A stretch of 64,000 bases of DNA from Gammaproteobacteria bacterium (GTDB taxonomy: Bacteria; Pseudomonadota; Gammaproteobacteria; Pseudomonadales; Azotimanducaceae). Location: NCBI GenBank assembly GCA_009843635.1, contig VYDB01000124.1, positions 1-64,000 on the forward strand, written 5' to 3'. A program made the translations under genes and the position numbers. Positions within the stretch are counted from its first letter, which is position 1. Each line of letters starts with the position of its first letter. Below, piece after piece: positions 27,234-36,727 of this stretch. A model generated the notes under the pieces. It had not been told where the DNA came from. It saw only the letters and a program-made list of their open reading frames with translations, and did not search any database.

Positions 27234-29159
27234 CTATCCCAGAGCCAGTTGCTCGCGCACCGCCCGGTGCGCCTGGTCCATGGCCCCCGCCGTGTGCATT
27301 GCCGCCGCCGCATCCGAATTGGCGATGGAGATGCGGTGCACCTGCTTGCGAGCGTCCACATGCGGGCCGACCGGGCCTTCGGGTTCCCAAGTGGGATCGT
27401 CGTAGAGGCTGTTGTACTGATAGATCCAGCCATGCGGCCAACGATTGATGGTGATGGCCGCCACATCGCGCTCGGCATCGAAGCCATAAGGCCCCCAGAT
27501 ATCCGTCATTTGCCGAAGCAGGTGATGCTCATATTCATCGAAGGACGTGTTGTAGATCTGGTAGCGCCCGAGGCGGAACTGTTCGCGAATCGGCAGGCCC
27601 TTGGCGTATTGGCTGCGCATGAAGGTGCCCTGGATCCAGATCGGCTTGTCCGGGTCCGTGGGCGCGGGGTGTTCGCCGATGGCCATCGGAAGCTGCAGCG
27701 TGAAGTTGCTGAACACCTCGCCGGGCACGTCGATGACGCCGTAGCCCGCCTTCGCCATGGGCCGCCAATTGCGCAGCGCCAAGTTGGCGAACATCATGGG
27801 CGTCTTTTCCATCAGCGATAGCGCCACGCGCTGCTTATCGTCCAGCTCACGGTGAATGTGCGGAATGATCTGGTGCCAGCAGGCCAGGACGCAGTGCTTG
27901 GCCCGCACCCGATGGGGCGTACCGCCGGTGACATGAACCACGTCCACGAAGCGCCGGTCAGCACTGTGGCGCACATCGACGCCGGTGCTGTTCAGGCGAA
28001 TGCGAACCGGGTTGTCGGGCCTGTCGAGCCGCGAATAGTCCAAGCGCGCGTAGAGAATGCTTTCCTGCTTGGGCTCCGCAAGCGATTCGCGCACCACGCC
28101 GGGAATCAGGTCGACCACCAGCAGGCGCGCCAGCGAGGCCAGCCCGTCAGGATACTGGTGATAGTAGCCTTCCGTGTACTCCATCATGTCGATCGGCCCC
28201 ATGCCCATCTCACGCAGCATGTGGTCGAGGCCCGGCACGGGAAACCCGCTGTAGTAGGCCATGAACATCGGCAGCGCTTCCACGTCCAGCGCATCCGAAC
28301 CGTGGAAGATGGAGACTGCCTCCGGGGTGAGTCCCCACTCGCCGCGCAGATAGTCCGCGTAAGACATCGTCATCAGCGCCTGCATCGCCGCCTCCGCGTC
28401 CATGCCGTCAAAGACTTCGGTGCGCTCGCTGGTGTAGAGGTCGATCAGCCCCGCCTTGCTCTCAGTGGAAAGGGGAAAGCTGTTGATCAGCGCCCGATCC
28501 ACGGGCGTCTTGTATCCCATGTAGTAGTGCAGCGACGAGGTCGGCGAGCCGGTGAGCTTGGCTTTGCCATAGTTCGCCTTGCTGAAGAACATGCCCGGCT
28601 TGTGGTGCGTCTCGAAGAACCGGCGGTCGAAGTACTCATCGAAGCGGGCGGCTTCGATGCCGATCTGGTCCCACAGCCTTTGCGTGTGTGGCGGCAGGTG
28701 CGATGGCGTCGGCAGCGTTTGCGACCCGCCGTTGGCCAGCAGCAGCTGGCCATCGACTATCATTTCGTTGCGTTTGCAGTGGCCGCCGAAGTCGTCATGA
28801 TTGTCAATGATCAGTATGCGGGCATCGGGCTTCGCCTCCCGGTAGAACCAGGCTGCGGACAATCCCGACGGGCCGCCGCCCACTACAACTAGGTCGTAGG
28901 TCGCATCGGTCTGCCGTTCCGGAACAGGCCAGCGCTTGCCTTCCCAGGAGATGCCATGGCCTACCTCGAAGGAGCCGACATGTGAGCCGCGCATCCCAGT
29001 CTTGGCCGGCGGATATTCCGACATGCCGGGCACCTCGAAGGGCACAACGCCTCGCGCGGCCGCCTGCCAAGGAGACAGGAGAGCGCCGCCGGCCGTGGTC
29101 AGGGCGATTCCCTGCAGGAAGTCCCGTCGAGTGATGTCAAGTCGTCTGCGCTCGGTCAT
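27234..29159 (-). CDS. Tat-exported FAD-dependent amine oxidoreductase, spermidine-dehydrogenase-like (copy 3)
   Basis: 641 residues. The leader DITRRDFLQGIALTTAGGAL is a twin-arginine signal. It is followed by YPPAKTGMRGSHVGSFEVGH, the Rossmann motif VVVGGGPSGLSAAWFYREA and IIDNHDDFGGHCKRNEM. The central domain differs most from copies 2 and 4, with LLANGGSQTLPTPSHLPPH in place of the LGMGGSEG or LSGGGSRY segments. The C-terminal FAD segment HRISIANSDAAAAMHTAGAMDQ is intact. The ATG at 29159 lies 10 bp after copy 2. Divergence in the central substrate-facing region suggests a different amine substrate from its neighbours. Family membership is secure; the spermidine dehydrogenase label is by resemblance only. 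Confidence 0.8.
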   Translation of the reverse strand: MTERRRLDITRRDFLQGIALTTAGGALLSPWQAAARGVVPFEVPGMSEYPPAKTGMRGSHVGSFEVGHGISWEGKRWPVPERQTDATYDLVVVGGGPSGLSAAWFYREAKPDARILIIDNHDDFGGHCKRNEMIVDGQLLLANGGSQTLPTPSHLPPHTQRLWDQIGIEAARFDEYFDRRFFETHHKPGMFFSKANYGKAKLTGSPTSSLHYYMGYKTPVDRALINSFPLSTESKAGLIDLYTSERTEVFDGMDAEAAMQALMTMSYADYLRGEWGLTPEAVSIFHGSDALDVEALPMFMAYYSGFPVPGLDHMLREMGMGPIDMMEYTEGYYHQYPDGLASLARLLVVDLIPGVVRESLAEPKQESILYARLDYSRLDRPDNPVRIRLNSTGVDVRHSADRRFVDVVHVTGGTPHRVRAKHCVLACWHQIIPHIHRELDDKQRVALSLMEKTPMMFANLALRNWRPMAKAGYGVIDVPGEVFSNFTLQLPMAIGEHPAPTDPDKPIWIQGTFMRSQYAKGLPIREQFRLGRYQIYNTSFDEYEHHLLRQMTDIWGPYGFDAERDVAAITINRWPHGWIYQYNSLYDDPTWEPEGPVGPHVDARKQVHRISIANSDAAAAMHTAGAMDQAHRAVREQLALG

Positions 29160-29169
29160 CTAGATCTCC

Positions 29170-31119
29170 TCAACCCTCTTCCAGTTCGTCTATGGCGCGC
29201 TTGGCTTCGTCCACGGCGGCTGTGATTAGGGCGACGGTGCTTGCATCGCTGTTGGCGATGGCCACCCGGCCGAGCTTGCGGCGCCCGACCAAGTGGGGCT
29301 CCTCTCCCTCCGCATAGGGGGGATCGAACACCGTGCTCTGCGGCGCGGTGTAGCCGTGCGGCCAAAGGTTAACGGTGATCGCCGCCATGTCTCGGTCTGC
29401 GTCAAAGCCGTGGTCGCCGAGCATGCCGTTGAACTGTTCCTTAATGTCATTTTCGAGAAACTCAAAGGTGGTCCCCATCAATTCGTAACGACCGGTGCTG
29501 CTTCGGTTGCGCACGTCCGGCGGACCCCAGCCCCGTGGGCACCCCGCCAGAAAGAGAATGGTCGGCTCTTCCGGATTGGCAGGGGAGTGGTAGTTGCCCA
29601 GATTGGAGAGATTTTCCAAGTAAAACGTGGAGTGGTAGAAACTCGAGGCGAAGCCACCGCCGACGCCCGCCCTCTCGAAGGCGCGCCAGTTGCGCAGCAG
29701 CACGTTGGTGAACACGTTGGGCAGCTTGATGCCCTTGGCGAGCGCCGACCGCTGCGCATCGGGAATCTCCCGCCAAATGTGGGGAATCATGTTGTTCCAG
29801 CAGGCCAGCACGCAGTTGCGGGCCCGCACCTTTTCGGTTTTGCCGTGGCGCACGTAGGTGACGAACACCTGCTTCGCCGTTTGCGGGTCGCCGTCGTGGG
29901 CGATTTGCACCGCCGTGCTGTTCAGGCGGATGCGCACTTGGGAACCGGGCTCGTCGAGCTTGCCGTAGTCAAAGGGCGCCGCCACCATGCCTGCCGGATT
30001 CAGGGCACCGGAAGACACTTGCGGGACCAAGCTGCGCGCGAACAGCCGCGCCAGCCCGCCGTTGCCGTCCGGCAAGGGAGCGGGAGACAGCAGGAATTTC
30101 ATTAGATTGGCGTATCGGTTGCCGCGCAGCAGCCGGAAACTGGTGGCGCCGAGCCCCGGCTGCCCCATGGCGAAGCCCTCCCAGGCCGGAAGGCTGTCGT
30201 TCCACATGCCGGAGAGCACTGACATCGGCCGTATCCAGTCGAGGATTTCGGGCTCGGTAATGCCACCGTGCTTCTTTAGGAATTCTTCATAGGTGAGCGT
30301 GCCGAGGTAGTCCAATTCATCAAAGAAGCCCGCTTCCGTACGGTCTTCATTGATGTGGTAGAGCTTGTAAAGTTGGCGTTTTGCCTTCTCCGAAAACGGC
30401 ATCTGGCTGATCGTCTCCCAACTCGGGCGTTCCGGCACGTCCATGTGGTTGAGCACACCGAAGTGGCCGGGCAGAAGCTTCCTCTCGCCGTAGGTCGCCG
30501 CGTCGAAGTAGAAGACGATGCCCAGCCCGTGGCGGGCATAGAATTCGTAGTCGGCGGCCTCGTCCGTGATTTGGTCGTAGTCAATGCCCAAGTCCTTGTA
30601 CACCTCGCCCAGGTGGTCGGCCAACACGGCGGGCATCAGGTAACGGCTGCCGCCGCCCGAAAGATACAGGCGGCCGTCGAGGTGGAACTCGTTGCGTCGC
30701 GCATGGCCGCCGATGTCGTCGTGGTTCTCCAGGATCAAGATGCGGGCATCGGGGTGCGCCTTGCGGTAGAAATGGGCGGCGGCCAGGCCGCTGATGCCGC
30801 CGCCCACCACCACCAGGTCGTAGAGGTCCAGATCCGGTTCAGCAGCCGGCCCCCAGTCGCTGCGGCCGTCAAACGGCATCTGGTGCGCCACCTCGTTGGC
30901 GCCCTCGTGGGAGCCCCGCAAGCCGCCGCGCAAGGGCGGAAAGTCGGCTAGCGAGGCACTGTAGGAAAGCGGCGCGCCCGACCGGATCACGCGCCTCGGG
31001 GCAGACGCTTCCGAGGCGAAAGGCAGGGGAGCGCCCGCAACAGTGCCCGCCACGCCCACGGCGACGCCGTTGACGAATCGGCGCCGCGTAATGCCATCCG
31101 GTTTCCTTGGGCGCGTCAT
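29170..31119 (-). CDS. Tat-exported FAD-dependent amine oxidoreductase, spermidine-dehydrogenase-like (copy 2)
   Basis: 649 residues. The twin-arginine leader is GITRRRFVNGVAVGVAGTVAG, ending in a hydrophobic stretch. The mature part has FPPLRGGLRGSHEGANEVAH, the Rossmann motif VVVGGGISGLAAAHFYRKA, ILENHDDIGGHARRNEFHL and LYLSGGGSRYLMPA. NCVLACWNNMIPHIWREIPD and VAIANSDASTVALITAAVDEA close the FAD site. Of the four paralogues it is closest to copy 4, including the shared HGGITEPE(or QPE) and FAMGQPGLGATS segments, so the two probably arose by recent duplication. The ATG at 31119 is 32 bp after copy 1, with a ribosome site AGGAGGAT. Confidence 0.82.
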   Translation of the reverse strand: MTRPRKPDGITRRRFVNGVAVGVAGTVAGAPLPFASEASAPRRVIRSGAPLSYSASLADFPPLRGGLRGSHEGANEVAHQMPFDGRSDWGPAAEPDLDLYDLVVVGGGISGLAAAHFYRKAHPDARILILENHDDIGGHARRNEFHLDGRLYLSGGGSRYLMPAVLADHLGEVYKDLGIDYDQITDEAADYEFYARHGLGIVFYFDAATYGERKLLPGHFGVLNHMDVPERPSWETISQMPFSEKAKRQLYKLYHINEDRTEAGFFDELDYLGTLTYEEFLKKHGGITEPEILDWIRPMSVLSGMWNDSLPAWEGFAMGQPGLGATSFRLLRGNRYANLMKFLLSPAPLPDGNGGLARLFARSLVPQVSSGALNPAGMVAAPFDYGKLDEPGSQVRIRLNSTAVQIAHDGDPQTAKQVFVTYVRHGKTEKVRARNCVLACWNNMIPHIWREIPDAQRSALAKGIKLPNVFTNVLLRNWRAFERAGVGGGFASSFYHSTFYLENLSNLGNYHSPANPEEPTILFLAGCPRGWGPPDVRNRSSTGRYELMGTTFEFLENDIKEQFNGMLGDHGFDADRDMAAITVNLWPHGYTAPQSTVFDPPYAEGEEPHLVGRRKLGRVAIANSDASTVALITAAVDEAKRAIDELEEG

Positions 31120-31151
31120 CGTGTAGATCCTCCTGACGGCATCCCTTCTCC

Positions 31152-33086
31152 TCAGCCGCCGACCTGCTCGCCGACGGCGCGCGCGGCGGCGTCCACGGCG
31201 CCGGTGATGAGCGGGTTCGCCTCGGCGTCGCTGTTGGCGATGGAGATCCTGCCGATACGCTGCCGGCCAGCGATGTGCGGGCCGTCGAACATGCTGTACG
31301 AGGGATCATCGAAGAGGGGGTTGTAGTCATAGGCGTATCCGTGCGGCCATCGATTGACGGTGATGGCGGCGACGTCGCGCTTGGCGTCGAACCCGGAGGG
31401 GCCGTAAACTTCGTCCAGGTGCTCAAGCGCGCCGCGTTCGAATTCCCTGAACTTCATGTGCATCAGCTTGTGCCTTGACGTGACGTACATCTCCCGGTTG
31501 CTGAAGCTCGGGTCGTCCACCTTGTTATTGGCGTGGAATCCGGTCAGCACGATGGGCTGATCCGGTGCCGCCGAATAGCGGTAGCCGCCCAGGCTGATTG
31601 GGAAATCCAAGGTGGTGTCGGAAAAGAAGCCATCGGTGTGATGCACCGTTCCGTAGCCTGACGCCGCGATGGCCCTCCAGTTCCGCAGGGCGATCTGAAC
31701 GTAGGTTGCCGGGACCTTCTGCGCGTAGCCGAGCGCCTGTTTCTGCGCCTCGGGCATTTCCGGGCAGATGTAGGGCAGAATGCCGTTCCAGCAGGCCATG
31801 ATGGTGTGCTTGGCCCGCACGCGAGACGCTTGGCCAGTTCGATTATCCACATAGGCGACATCGACGAAGCGGCCGTCGCCGGTGTTCCGCACCTGGACCG
31901 CCGTCTGGTTGAGACGGACGCGTGCATTGTGCTCCGGCCGGTCGAGTTGCCCGTAGTCGAACGGCGCCGTGACCAGTTCCTCCCAGGACCCGGCGGGCGT
32001 GACCGATGGAATCAACAGGCGCACTGCATTTCGGGTGAGGGTCGCGCCACCGTCCGGGAAGTGGTGCGTGTACGGCTCGCTCTGTCCCCCAAAGTAGGCC
32101 GGCTGCTCCCGTTCGAGCTTGTGGAGATCGATGCCGAAGCCGGGCATGTAGAACACCATGGCGAGCAGTGCGGTCTGCCGGTCCCAGTCCATGTCGTAAA
32201 CCCACCGAATGGTTTGACCGCGAAGCGCCAGCCAAGCGTCGTCGTGGAGAGGGTAGTGCTGACGGAGATAGTCGCGGTAGCTCATCGCCGACAGCGTCGC
32301 CAGCCATTCATCGTTGGACAGGCTGGCATAGTGGTTCACCTCGTTGGCGACGATCGCCTTGAGGTCGCGTTTCGCCTGGTCGGCTATCGGAAAGCTGTCG
32401 ATGGCCGCGGCTGCGGCGGCCTTATCGTCCCTCGCCAGCAGCACAGTGTTCCTGAAGCTGACGGAGAGGTTGTAGAAGGGATTGCGCCGCAGACCCGCAC
32501 GGTCGCCAAAGTTGCCTGCATCAAAGTAGATGCCCGCAGTGAGACCGTGCTTGGCGTAAAAGCCTCGGTCGAACGCCTTGTCAACGGCGTCCGGGTCGAT
32601 ACCGAGCAGCTTGAGAAAGGTTGCCGACGGCCCAGTGTACATCGCGTTCGGCGACAGCAGGTTCTGAACGCCGCCGTAGCTGATCAGCTTGCGGCCATCG
32701 ACCTCGAATTCGTTGCGCTTCGAGTGGCCGCCGAAGTCGTCGTGGTTGTCGAGGATGAGAATCTTGGCGTCGGGTCCGGCCTGCTGGCGAAAGAATAGCG
32801 CCGCCGCCAATCCGGAAATCCCGGCGCCGACAACCACCAAGTCGTAGGTTTCATCAACCTGCTCGGCGGGCATTGCGAAGTCCTCCCGCCGCCACGAGAG
32901 CGCATGCCCTACGTTGCGCGCATCATCGGACGTTCCGCGCAGCCCCGTAAGCGCCGGCGGGTACGGGGCGGATGACGCTGCTTGGGGCAAGAGCGCCTTG
33001 GCCGCCGCCCTGCCGGGTGACGCCAGAGTGCTTAGAGCCACACTGGCAGCGAGGCCATTGACAAAGTCTCGACGTTGAATGGCCAT
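31152..33086 (-). CDS. Tat-exported FAD-dependent amine oxidoreductase, spermidine-dehydrogenase-like (copy 1)
   Basis: 644 residues from ATG 33086, chosen for the AGAGGAAGG ribosome site and for the leader IQRRDFVNGLAASVALSTLA. It is the first gene of a five-gene operon, 38 bp from the palindromic operator at 33124. Features are the Rossmann motif VVVGAGISGLAAALFFRQ, ILDNHDDFGGHSKRNEFEV, HTIMACWNGILPYICPEMP and RISIANSDAEANPLITGAVD. It is the most divergent of the four, with LISYGGVQNLLSPN in place of the SGGGS/MGGSEG loop. Periplasmic oxidation of an amine with electrons passed to a respiratory carrier is inferred from the SpdH family. Confidence 0.82.
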   Translation of the reverse strand: MAIQRRDFVNGLAASVALSTLASPGRAAAKALLPQAASSAPYPPALTGLRGTSDDARNVGHALSWRREDFAMPAEQVDETYDLVVVGAGISGLAAALFFRQQAGPDAKILILDNHDDFGGHSKRNEFEVDGRKLISYGGVQNLLSPNAMYTGPSATFLKLLGIDPDAVDKAFDRGFYAKHGLTAGIYFDAGNFGDRAGLRRNPFYNLSVSFRNTVLLARDDKAAAAAAIDSFPIADQAKRDLKAIVANEVNHYASLSNDEWLATLSAMSYRDYLRQHYPLHDDAWLALRGQTIRWVYDMDWDRQTALLAMVFYMPGFGIDLHKLEREQPAYFGGQSEPYTHHFPDGGATLTRNAVRLLIPSVTPAGSWEELVTAPFDYGQLDRPEHNARVRLNQTAVQVRNTGDGRFVDVAYVDNRTGQASRVRAKHTIMACWNGILPYICPEMPEAQKQALGYAQKVPATYVQIALRNWRAIAASGYGTVHHTDGFFSDTTLDFPISLGGYRYSAAPDQPIVLTGFHANNKVDDPSFSNREMYVTSRHKLMHMKFREFERGALEHLDEVYGPSGFDAKRDVAAITVNRWPHGYAYDYNPLFDDPSYSMFDGPHIAGRQRIGRISIANSDAEANPLITGAVDAAARAVGEQVGG

Positions 33087-33123
33087 GAGTCCCTTCCTCT
33101 GCAGAGAAGCCATGTTTTCTGAA

Positions 33124-33141
33124 TGATACAATAATGTATCA
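33124..33141. promoter_or_regulatory. TetR-type operator between the flavoprotein operon and the LLM/hydroxylase operon
   Basis: TGATACAATAATGTATCA has perfect 7-bp arms around 4 bp. On the minus strand a consensus TTGACA (complement of 33150-33155) and TATTGT (complement of 33128-33133) are separated by 16 bp, and the -10 lies inside the operator. The element sits between divergent operons (first starts 33086 and 33253). It certainly faces the flavoprotein promoter and could also control the + strand operon. Confidence 0.75.
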
Positions 33142-33159
33142 TGACTACCTGTCAAGTGC

Positions 33160-33184
33160 CCCGTTCAGGCTCACATCTCATTGG
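33160..33184 (+). repeat. 25-nt dispersed repeat, copy 2
   Basis: Matches 4516-4540 at 22 of 25 positions. The differences are at positions 13, 15 and 16 of the element. It lies between the operator at 33124 and the LLM oxidoreductase start. It could be a shared leader or promoter piece or a small extragenic repeat. Confidence 0.5.
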
Positions 33185-33252
33185 CCAAGACACTGGGCGC
33201 AAAAAGCTGAATCCTGTGACAGACTTGTTCCGCGATGAGGAGACCTAGAGAA

Positions 33253-34266
33253 ATGCAATTCGGATTGACCTATGCCGTCAGCGAGGGCAAGAACCTGCCC
33301 ATCGCCCAAAAGTTCGCGCAGGACGTGGCGCAGATCCAACTGGCCGAAGAGCTCGGCTTCGCCCACGCCTTCGTCAGCGAGCACCACTTTCTGCGTGCCG
33401 GCGTGCTGCCGTCGCCGTTGATCGCTCTGGCCTATCTCGCCGCCAAGACCGAGCGCATCGGTCTCGGCACGGGCCTGCTGCTGCTGCCCCTGCACAACCC
33501 TGTGCGGGTAGCCGAGGATACGGCGGTGCTGGACATCGTCTCCGGGGGCCGGCTGATCCTCGGTCTCGGCCAGGGCTACCGCCCGGAGGAGTTCGACGGC
33601 TTCGACCGGCGCCTTAAGGACCGCAACAAGCTGATGCGCGAAGGCATCGCGCTGCTGCGGCGGTTCTGGACCGAGTCGGACGTCTCCTGCGACGGCGAGA
33701 TGTTCACCTACCGCAACATCAACGTGACGCCCAAGCCGGTGCAGCAGACGCCGCCCATCTGGGTCGGCGCCAAAGTGCCGCGCGCCATCCGGGTGGCGGC
33801 GGACCTCGCCGATGTCTGGTACGCGGACCCGATCACGCCGCTGCACCTGATCCGCGAGCGCCGGGAGGGCTGGCTGTCGCGCCTGGAGGAGAACGACCGC
33901 GGCGCAGATGCCGCCTCCATGGCCTACTACCGCGAGTTCTTTGTTGGCGAATCCGAGTCGCTGGCCTGGGAGCACGGCGGCAACGGCATCCTTGCAGAGT
34001 ACATGGGCTATCTCCGCATCAACCATTTGGTGACCCATGACGGCGAGCCCATCCCGCCTGACCGCAAGGACTTGGTTCCCGAGATCGTTCGCCAGCGGGC
34101 CACCATTGGCGATCCGGCGCACTGCATCGAACAGCTCACGGCGATCAACGGTGACCTGGGCCTCGACCACATGGTTCTGAAGATGAACCACTACGGCATT
34201 CCGCCAGAGAACATCCAGGCCTCCATGCGCCTCGCCGCAGAGAGCGTCCTGCCGAACATCGGCTGA
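33253..34266 (+). CDS. LLM-class flavin-dependent monooxygenase
   Basis: 337 residues from ATG 33253, preceded by AGGAG at about 11 bases; an ATG at 33235 adds six non-conserved residues. It is a luciferase-like fold with AEELGFAHAFVSEHHF (about residues 33-48), IGLGTGLLLLPLHNPVRVAEDTAVLD (about 75-100), SGGRLILGLGQGYRPEEFDGF (about 103-123) and PPIWVGAKVPRAIRVAADLADVWYADP. The EHHF and GLGQGYRxxEF signatures are those of the two-component FMNH2-dependent alkanal, nitrilotriacetate or pyrimidine monooxygenases. It heads an eight-gene operon with a molybdenum hydroxylase, C-N hydrolase and hydantoinase. A role in oxygenating an N-heterocycle is inferred from these neighbours. Confidence 0.85.
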   Translation: MQFGLTYAVSEGKNLPIAQKFAQDVAQIQLAEELGFAHAFVSEHHFLRAGVLPSPLIALAYLAAKTERIGLGTGLLLLPLHNPVRVAEDTAVLDIVSGGRLILGLGQGYRPEEFDGFDRRLKDRNKLMREGIALLRRFWTESDVSCDGEMFTYRNINVTPKPVQQTPPIWVGAKVPRAIRVAADLADVWYADPITPLHLIRERREGWLSRLEENDRGADAASMAYYREFFVGESESLAWEHGGNGILAEYMGYLRINHLVTHDGEPIPPDRKDLVPEIVRQRATIGDPAHCIEQLTAINGDLGLDHMVLKMNHYGIPPENIQASMRLAAESVLPNIG

Positions 34267-34273
34267 ACGACAC

Positions 34274-36727
34274 GTGGGCTATATCGGACAGCGCATTCCC
34301 GGCCGCAACAACCTACGGCTGGCACGGGGTGCTGGGCAGTTCACGGCCGACGTGCAGATGCCCAACCCCTGTTTCATGGCGCTGGTGCGCAGCCCCTACG
34401 CTCACGCCGAGATCGAGCATGTTGACGTCTCGGCGGCGCAGGGACTTCCCGGCGTCATCGACATCGCCACCGCCGCCGAGGTCGCCCAAGCCACCCGCCC
34501 GTTCTCGTTCGCCCGCCCACCGGAGGTGGAGGTCAACCTAGCGGACATGGACGGCAAGCGGCTGCGCGAATACGCCTTGGCGGAGCGGTGGGTTGGCTAC
34601 AGCGGACGTCCAGTGGCGGCGGTGGTTGCCGAAGACCCCAATACCGCGGCGGAGGCCGCCGAACGGGTGGCGGTGCAGTACCGGGAACTGCCTGTGGTGG
34701 CAAGCGCCGAGGATGCGCTTAAGCCCGGCTCGCCAGGCGCCATCCCCGGCTGGAACGACAACCTGGTCTTCCACACCCGCTACGCCAAGGGCGACGCCGC
34801 ATCCGCGATCGCCAAGGCGCCGGGCGTGATCACAGGCCGCGTTCAGGTGCAGCGCCACGTTCCCGTGCCGCTGGAGCCGCGCGCCTTCGTGGCGGATTAC
34901 AGCACCCGCACCGGGCGGCTCACCATGTACGCTTCCACGCAGATGCCGCATACCGACCGGTCGATCCTGGCCGGTGCGCTGGGCATGGCGTCGGAGGACG
35001 TGCAGGTGATTCAGCCGGACGTCGGTGGGGGATTCGGCTGCAAGGTGCCCGGCAGCGACGAGGAAGTGCTGGTGGCCTTCTTCGCCCGGCGGTTGGAACG
35101 TCCGGTTCGCTGGACGGAGGAGCGCTCGGAGTACTTCCTGGCCTGCGGGCACGCCCGTGAAACCTGGTTCGACTTCGAGGCTGGCTACCGGGAAGATGGC
35201 AAGCTGCTGGCGCTCAGGATCGATGCCGTGGCCGACATCGGCCTGCCATTCGGCGCTTGGGTGCAGTCCAGCGTCACGGCCTATTGCCTGCCCTGCGGCT
35301 ATGCGGTCGATCATTGCGAGGTGAGCATGCGCTCGGTGGTGACCAACAAATGCAAATGGGGCGGCTATCGGGGCTTCGGCAAGGAGGCGGCGTCCTTCTG
35401 CATGGAGCGGATCATGGATCGGATTGCTGACGCCGCCGGCCTCGACCGGGTTGAAGTGCGCCTGTGCAACTTCATCCCAGCGGATGCGTTTCCCTACGGG
35501 CAGGTGTCGGGTGCCTTGCTCGACTCCGGCAACTACCAAGGCGCGATGGCCAAGCTCCTGGCGCTTGTTGACCAGGAGGCGTTCCGGCAGGAGCAGGCGG
35601 CGGCGCGGACCAATGGCCGGTGCCTTGGCCTCGGCATCGGCTTCGAGCTGACGCCCGAGGGCTGCTCGATGCCGAACAGCGATTTCCTGCAGGGCTGGGA
35701 CGGGGCCACAGTGCGGATGGACCCCGGTGGTCGCGTCACGGTGCTGACCGGCGTCACCTCGCCCGGCTCCGGCAACGAGACTGGCATCGCCATGATCGTC
35801 GCCGACGAACTGGGCGTGCCGCTGGACACTGTGACGGTGGTGCAGGGCGACACCGACCGCTGCCCGTACGGGCTCGGCAACTTCAGTTCCCGCAGCCTCA
35901 TGATCGGTGGTTCGGCGGCGCTGGCAGCGGCGCGCGAACTGCGCGAGAAGCTGCTCTCCGTCGGGGCAAAGATGCTCGACGCCGACCCGGAGGACCTGGA
36001 GTTGGCCAACGGGGAGATCCGAGTTGCGGCGGCACCCGCCCCGCCCGCCGCCGATGCCCCGCGCAATCCGGGCGGGCCAGCCTGGAGCGTGCCCATCCGC
36101 CGGGTGGCCCGCAAGATCTACAGCCACGCTTTCGGCGCGGAGACGGCGCATGTGGAGCCCGGTCTTGAGTCCACACGCTACTTCCGCATCGGCAACGTCC
36201 ATCACCAGCCTGAGACCGAAGGCCGACTCAGCTTCTACCCCACTTGGCCGTTCATGGCCGTCGCCGTGGTCGTGGAGGTCGATGTCGAGACGGGCTTCGT
36301 GGAGGTGCTGCGCTGCGCGGCGGTGCATGACTGCGGCACCGTGGTGAACCCCACGTTAGTGGAGGCGAATACGCATGGGGGGATCGCCCAAGGCTTGGGC
36401 GCGGCACTCTACGAGGAACTGCTGCACGACGACGCCGCACAACTGCTGACCACCACCCTGATGGACTACACACTGCCGACCGCCGTCGAGATGCCCGCCG
36501 AGCTCAGCGTGGCGCACCAGGAGACGCCCACCGCGGCGACGCCCCTCGGTGCCAAGGGCGCCGGCGAGTCAGGCGTGGCTGGGCCGATGGCGGCGGTGGC
36601 CAGCGCCGTCGAAGATGCCTTGGGCGTGGAGGGGCTGGCGCTGATGACCCTGCCGCTCAAGCCCGAGCGGGTCTGGCGGTCGATCCGCGAGGTGGCCGGG
36701 GCCGTGCAGATGGGCGAGACCGCGTGA
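34274..36727 (+). CDS. Molybdenum hydroxylase (xanthine dehydrogenase family), molybdopterin-binding large subunit, set 1
   Basis: 817 residues from GTG 34274, 8 bp after the LLM stop. The opening YIGQRIPGRNNLRLARGAGQF is typical of CoxL/XdhB-type subunits. PDVGGGFGCKV (about residue 250) binds the cofactor, GGYRGFGKEAA (about 362-372) is at the active-site loop, and GAKGAGESGVAGPMAAV carries the catalytic Glu near the C-terminus. The CO dehydrogenase signature AYxCSFR is absent, so this is not a true CO dehydrogenase. The holoenzyme would be completed by the FAD (38237) and FeS (39130) subunits encoded in the same operon. It should hydroxylate a carbon of an N-heterocycle or aldehyde with water as oxygen source. 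The substrate is unknown. Confidence 0.9.
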   Translation: MGYIGQRIPGRNNLRLARGAGQFTADVQMPNPCFMALVRSPYAHAEIEHVDVSAAQGLPGVIDIATAAEVAQATRPFSFARPPEVEVNLADMDGKRLREYALAERWVGYSGRPVAAVVAEDPNTAAEAAERVAVQYRELPVVASAEDALKPGSPGAIPGWNDNLVFHTRYAKGDAASAIAKAPGVITGRVQVQRHVPVPLEPRAFVADYSTRTGRLTMYASTQMPHTDRSILAGALGMASEDVQVIQPDVGGGFGCKVPGSDEEVLVAFFARRLERPVRWTEERSEYFLACGHARETWFDFEAGYREDGKLLALRIDAVADIGLPFGAWVQSSVTAYCLPCGYAVDHCEVSMRSVVTNKCKWGGYRGFGKEAASFCMERIMDRIADAAGLDRVEVRLCNFIPADAFPYGQVSGALLDSGNYQGAMAKLLALVDQEAFRQEQAAARTNGRCLGLGIGFELTPEGCSMPNSDFLQGWDGATVRMDPGGRVTVLTGVTSPGSGNETGIAMIVADELGVPLDTVTVVQGDTDRCPYGLGNFSSRSLMIGGSAALAAARELREKLLSVGAKMLDADPEDLELANGEIRVAAAPAPPAADAPRNPGGPAWSVPIRRVARKIYSHAFGAETAHVEPGLESTRYFRIGNVHHQPETEGRLSFYPTWPFMAVAVVVEVDVETGFVEVLRCAAVHDCGTVVNPTLVEANTHGGIAQGLGAALYEELLHDDAAQLLTTTLMDYTLPTAVEMPAELSVAHQETPTAATPLGAKGAGESGVAGPMAAVASAVEDALGVEGLALMTLPLKPERVWRSIREVAGAVQMGETA

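Noticed and set aside
34538..36328. 596-codon minus-strand open frame
   Set aside because: It is opposite the molybdenum hydroxylase large subunit; the sequence is low-complexity and has no motif.
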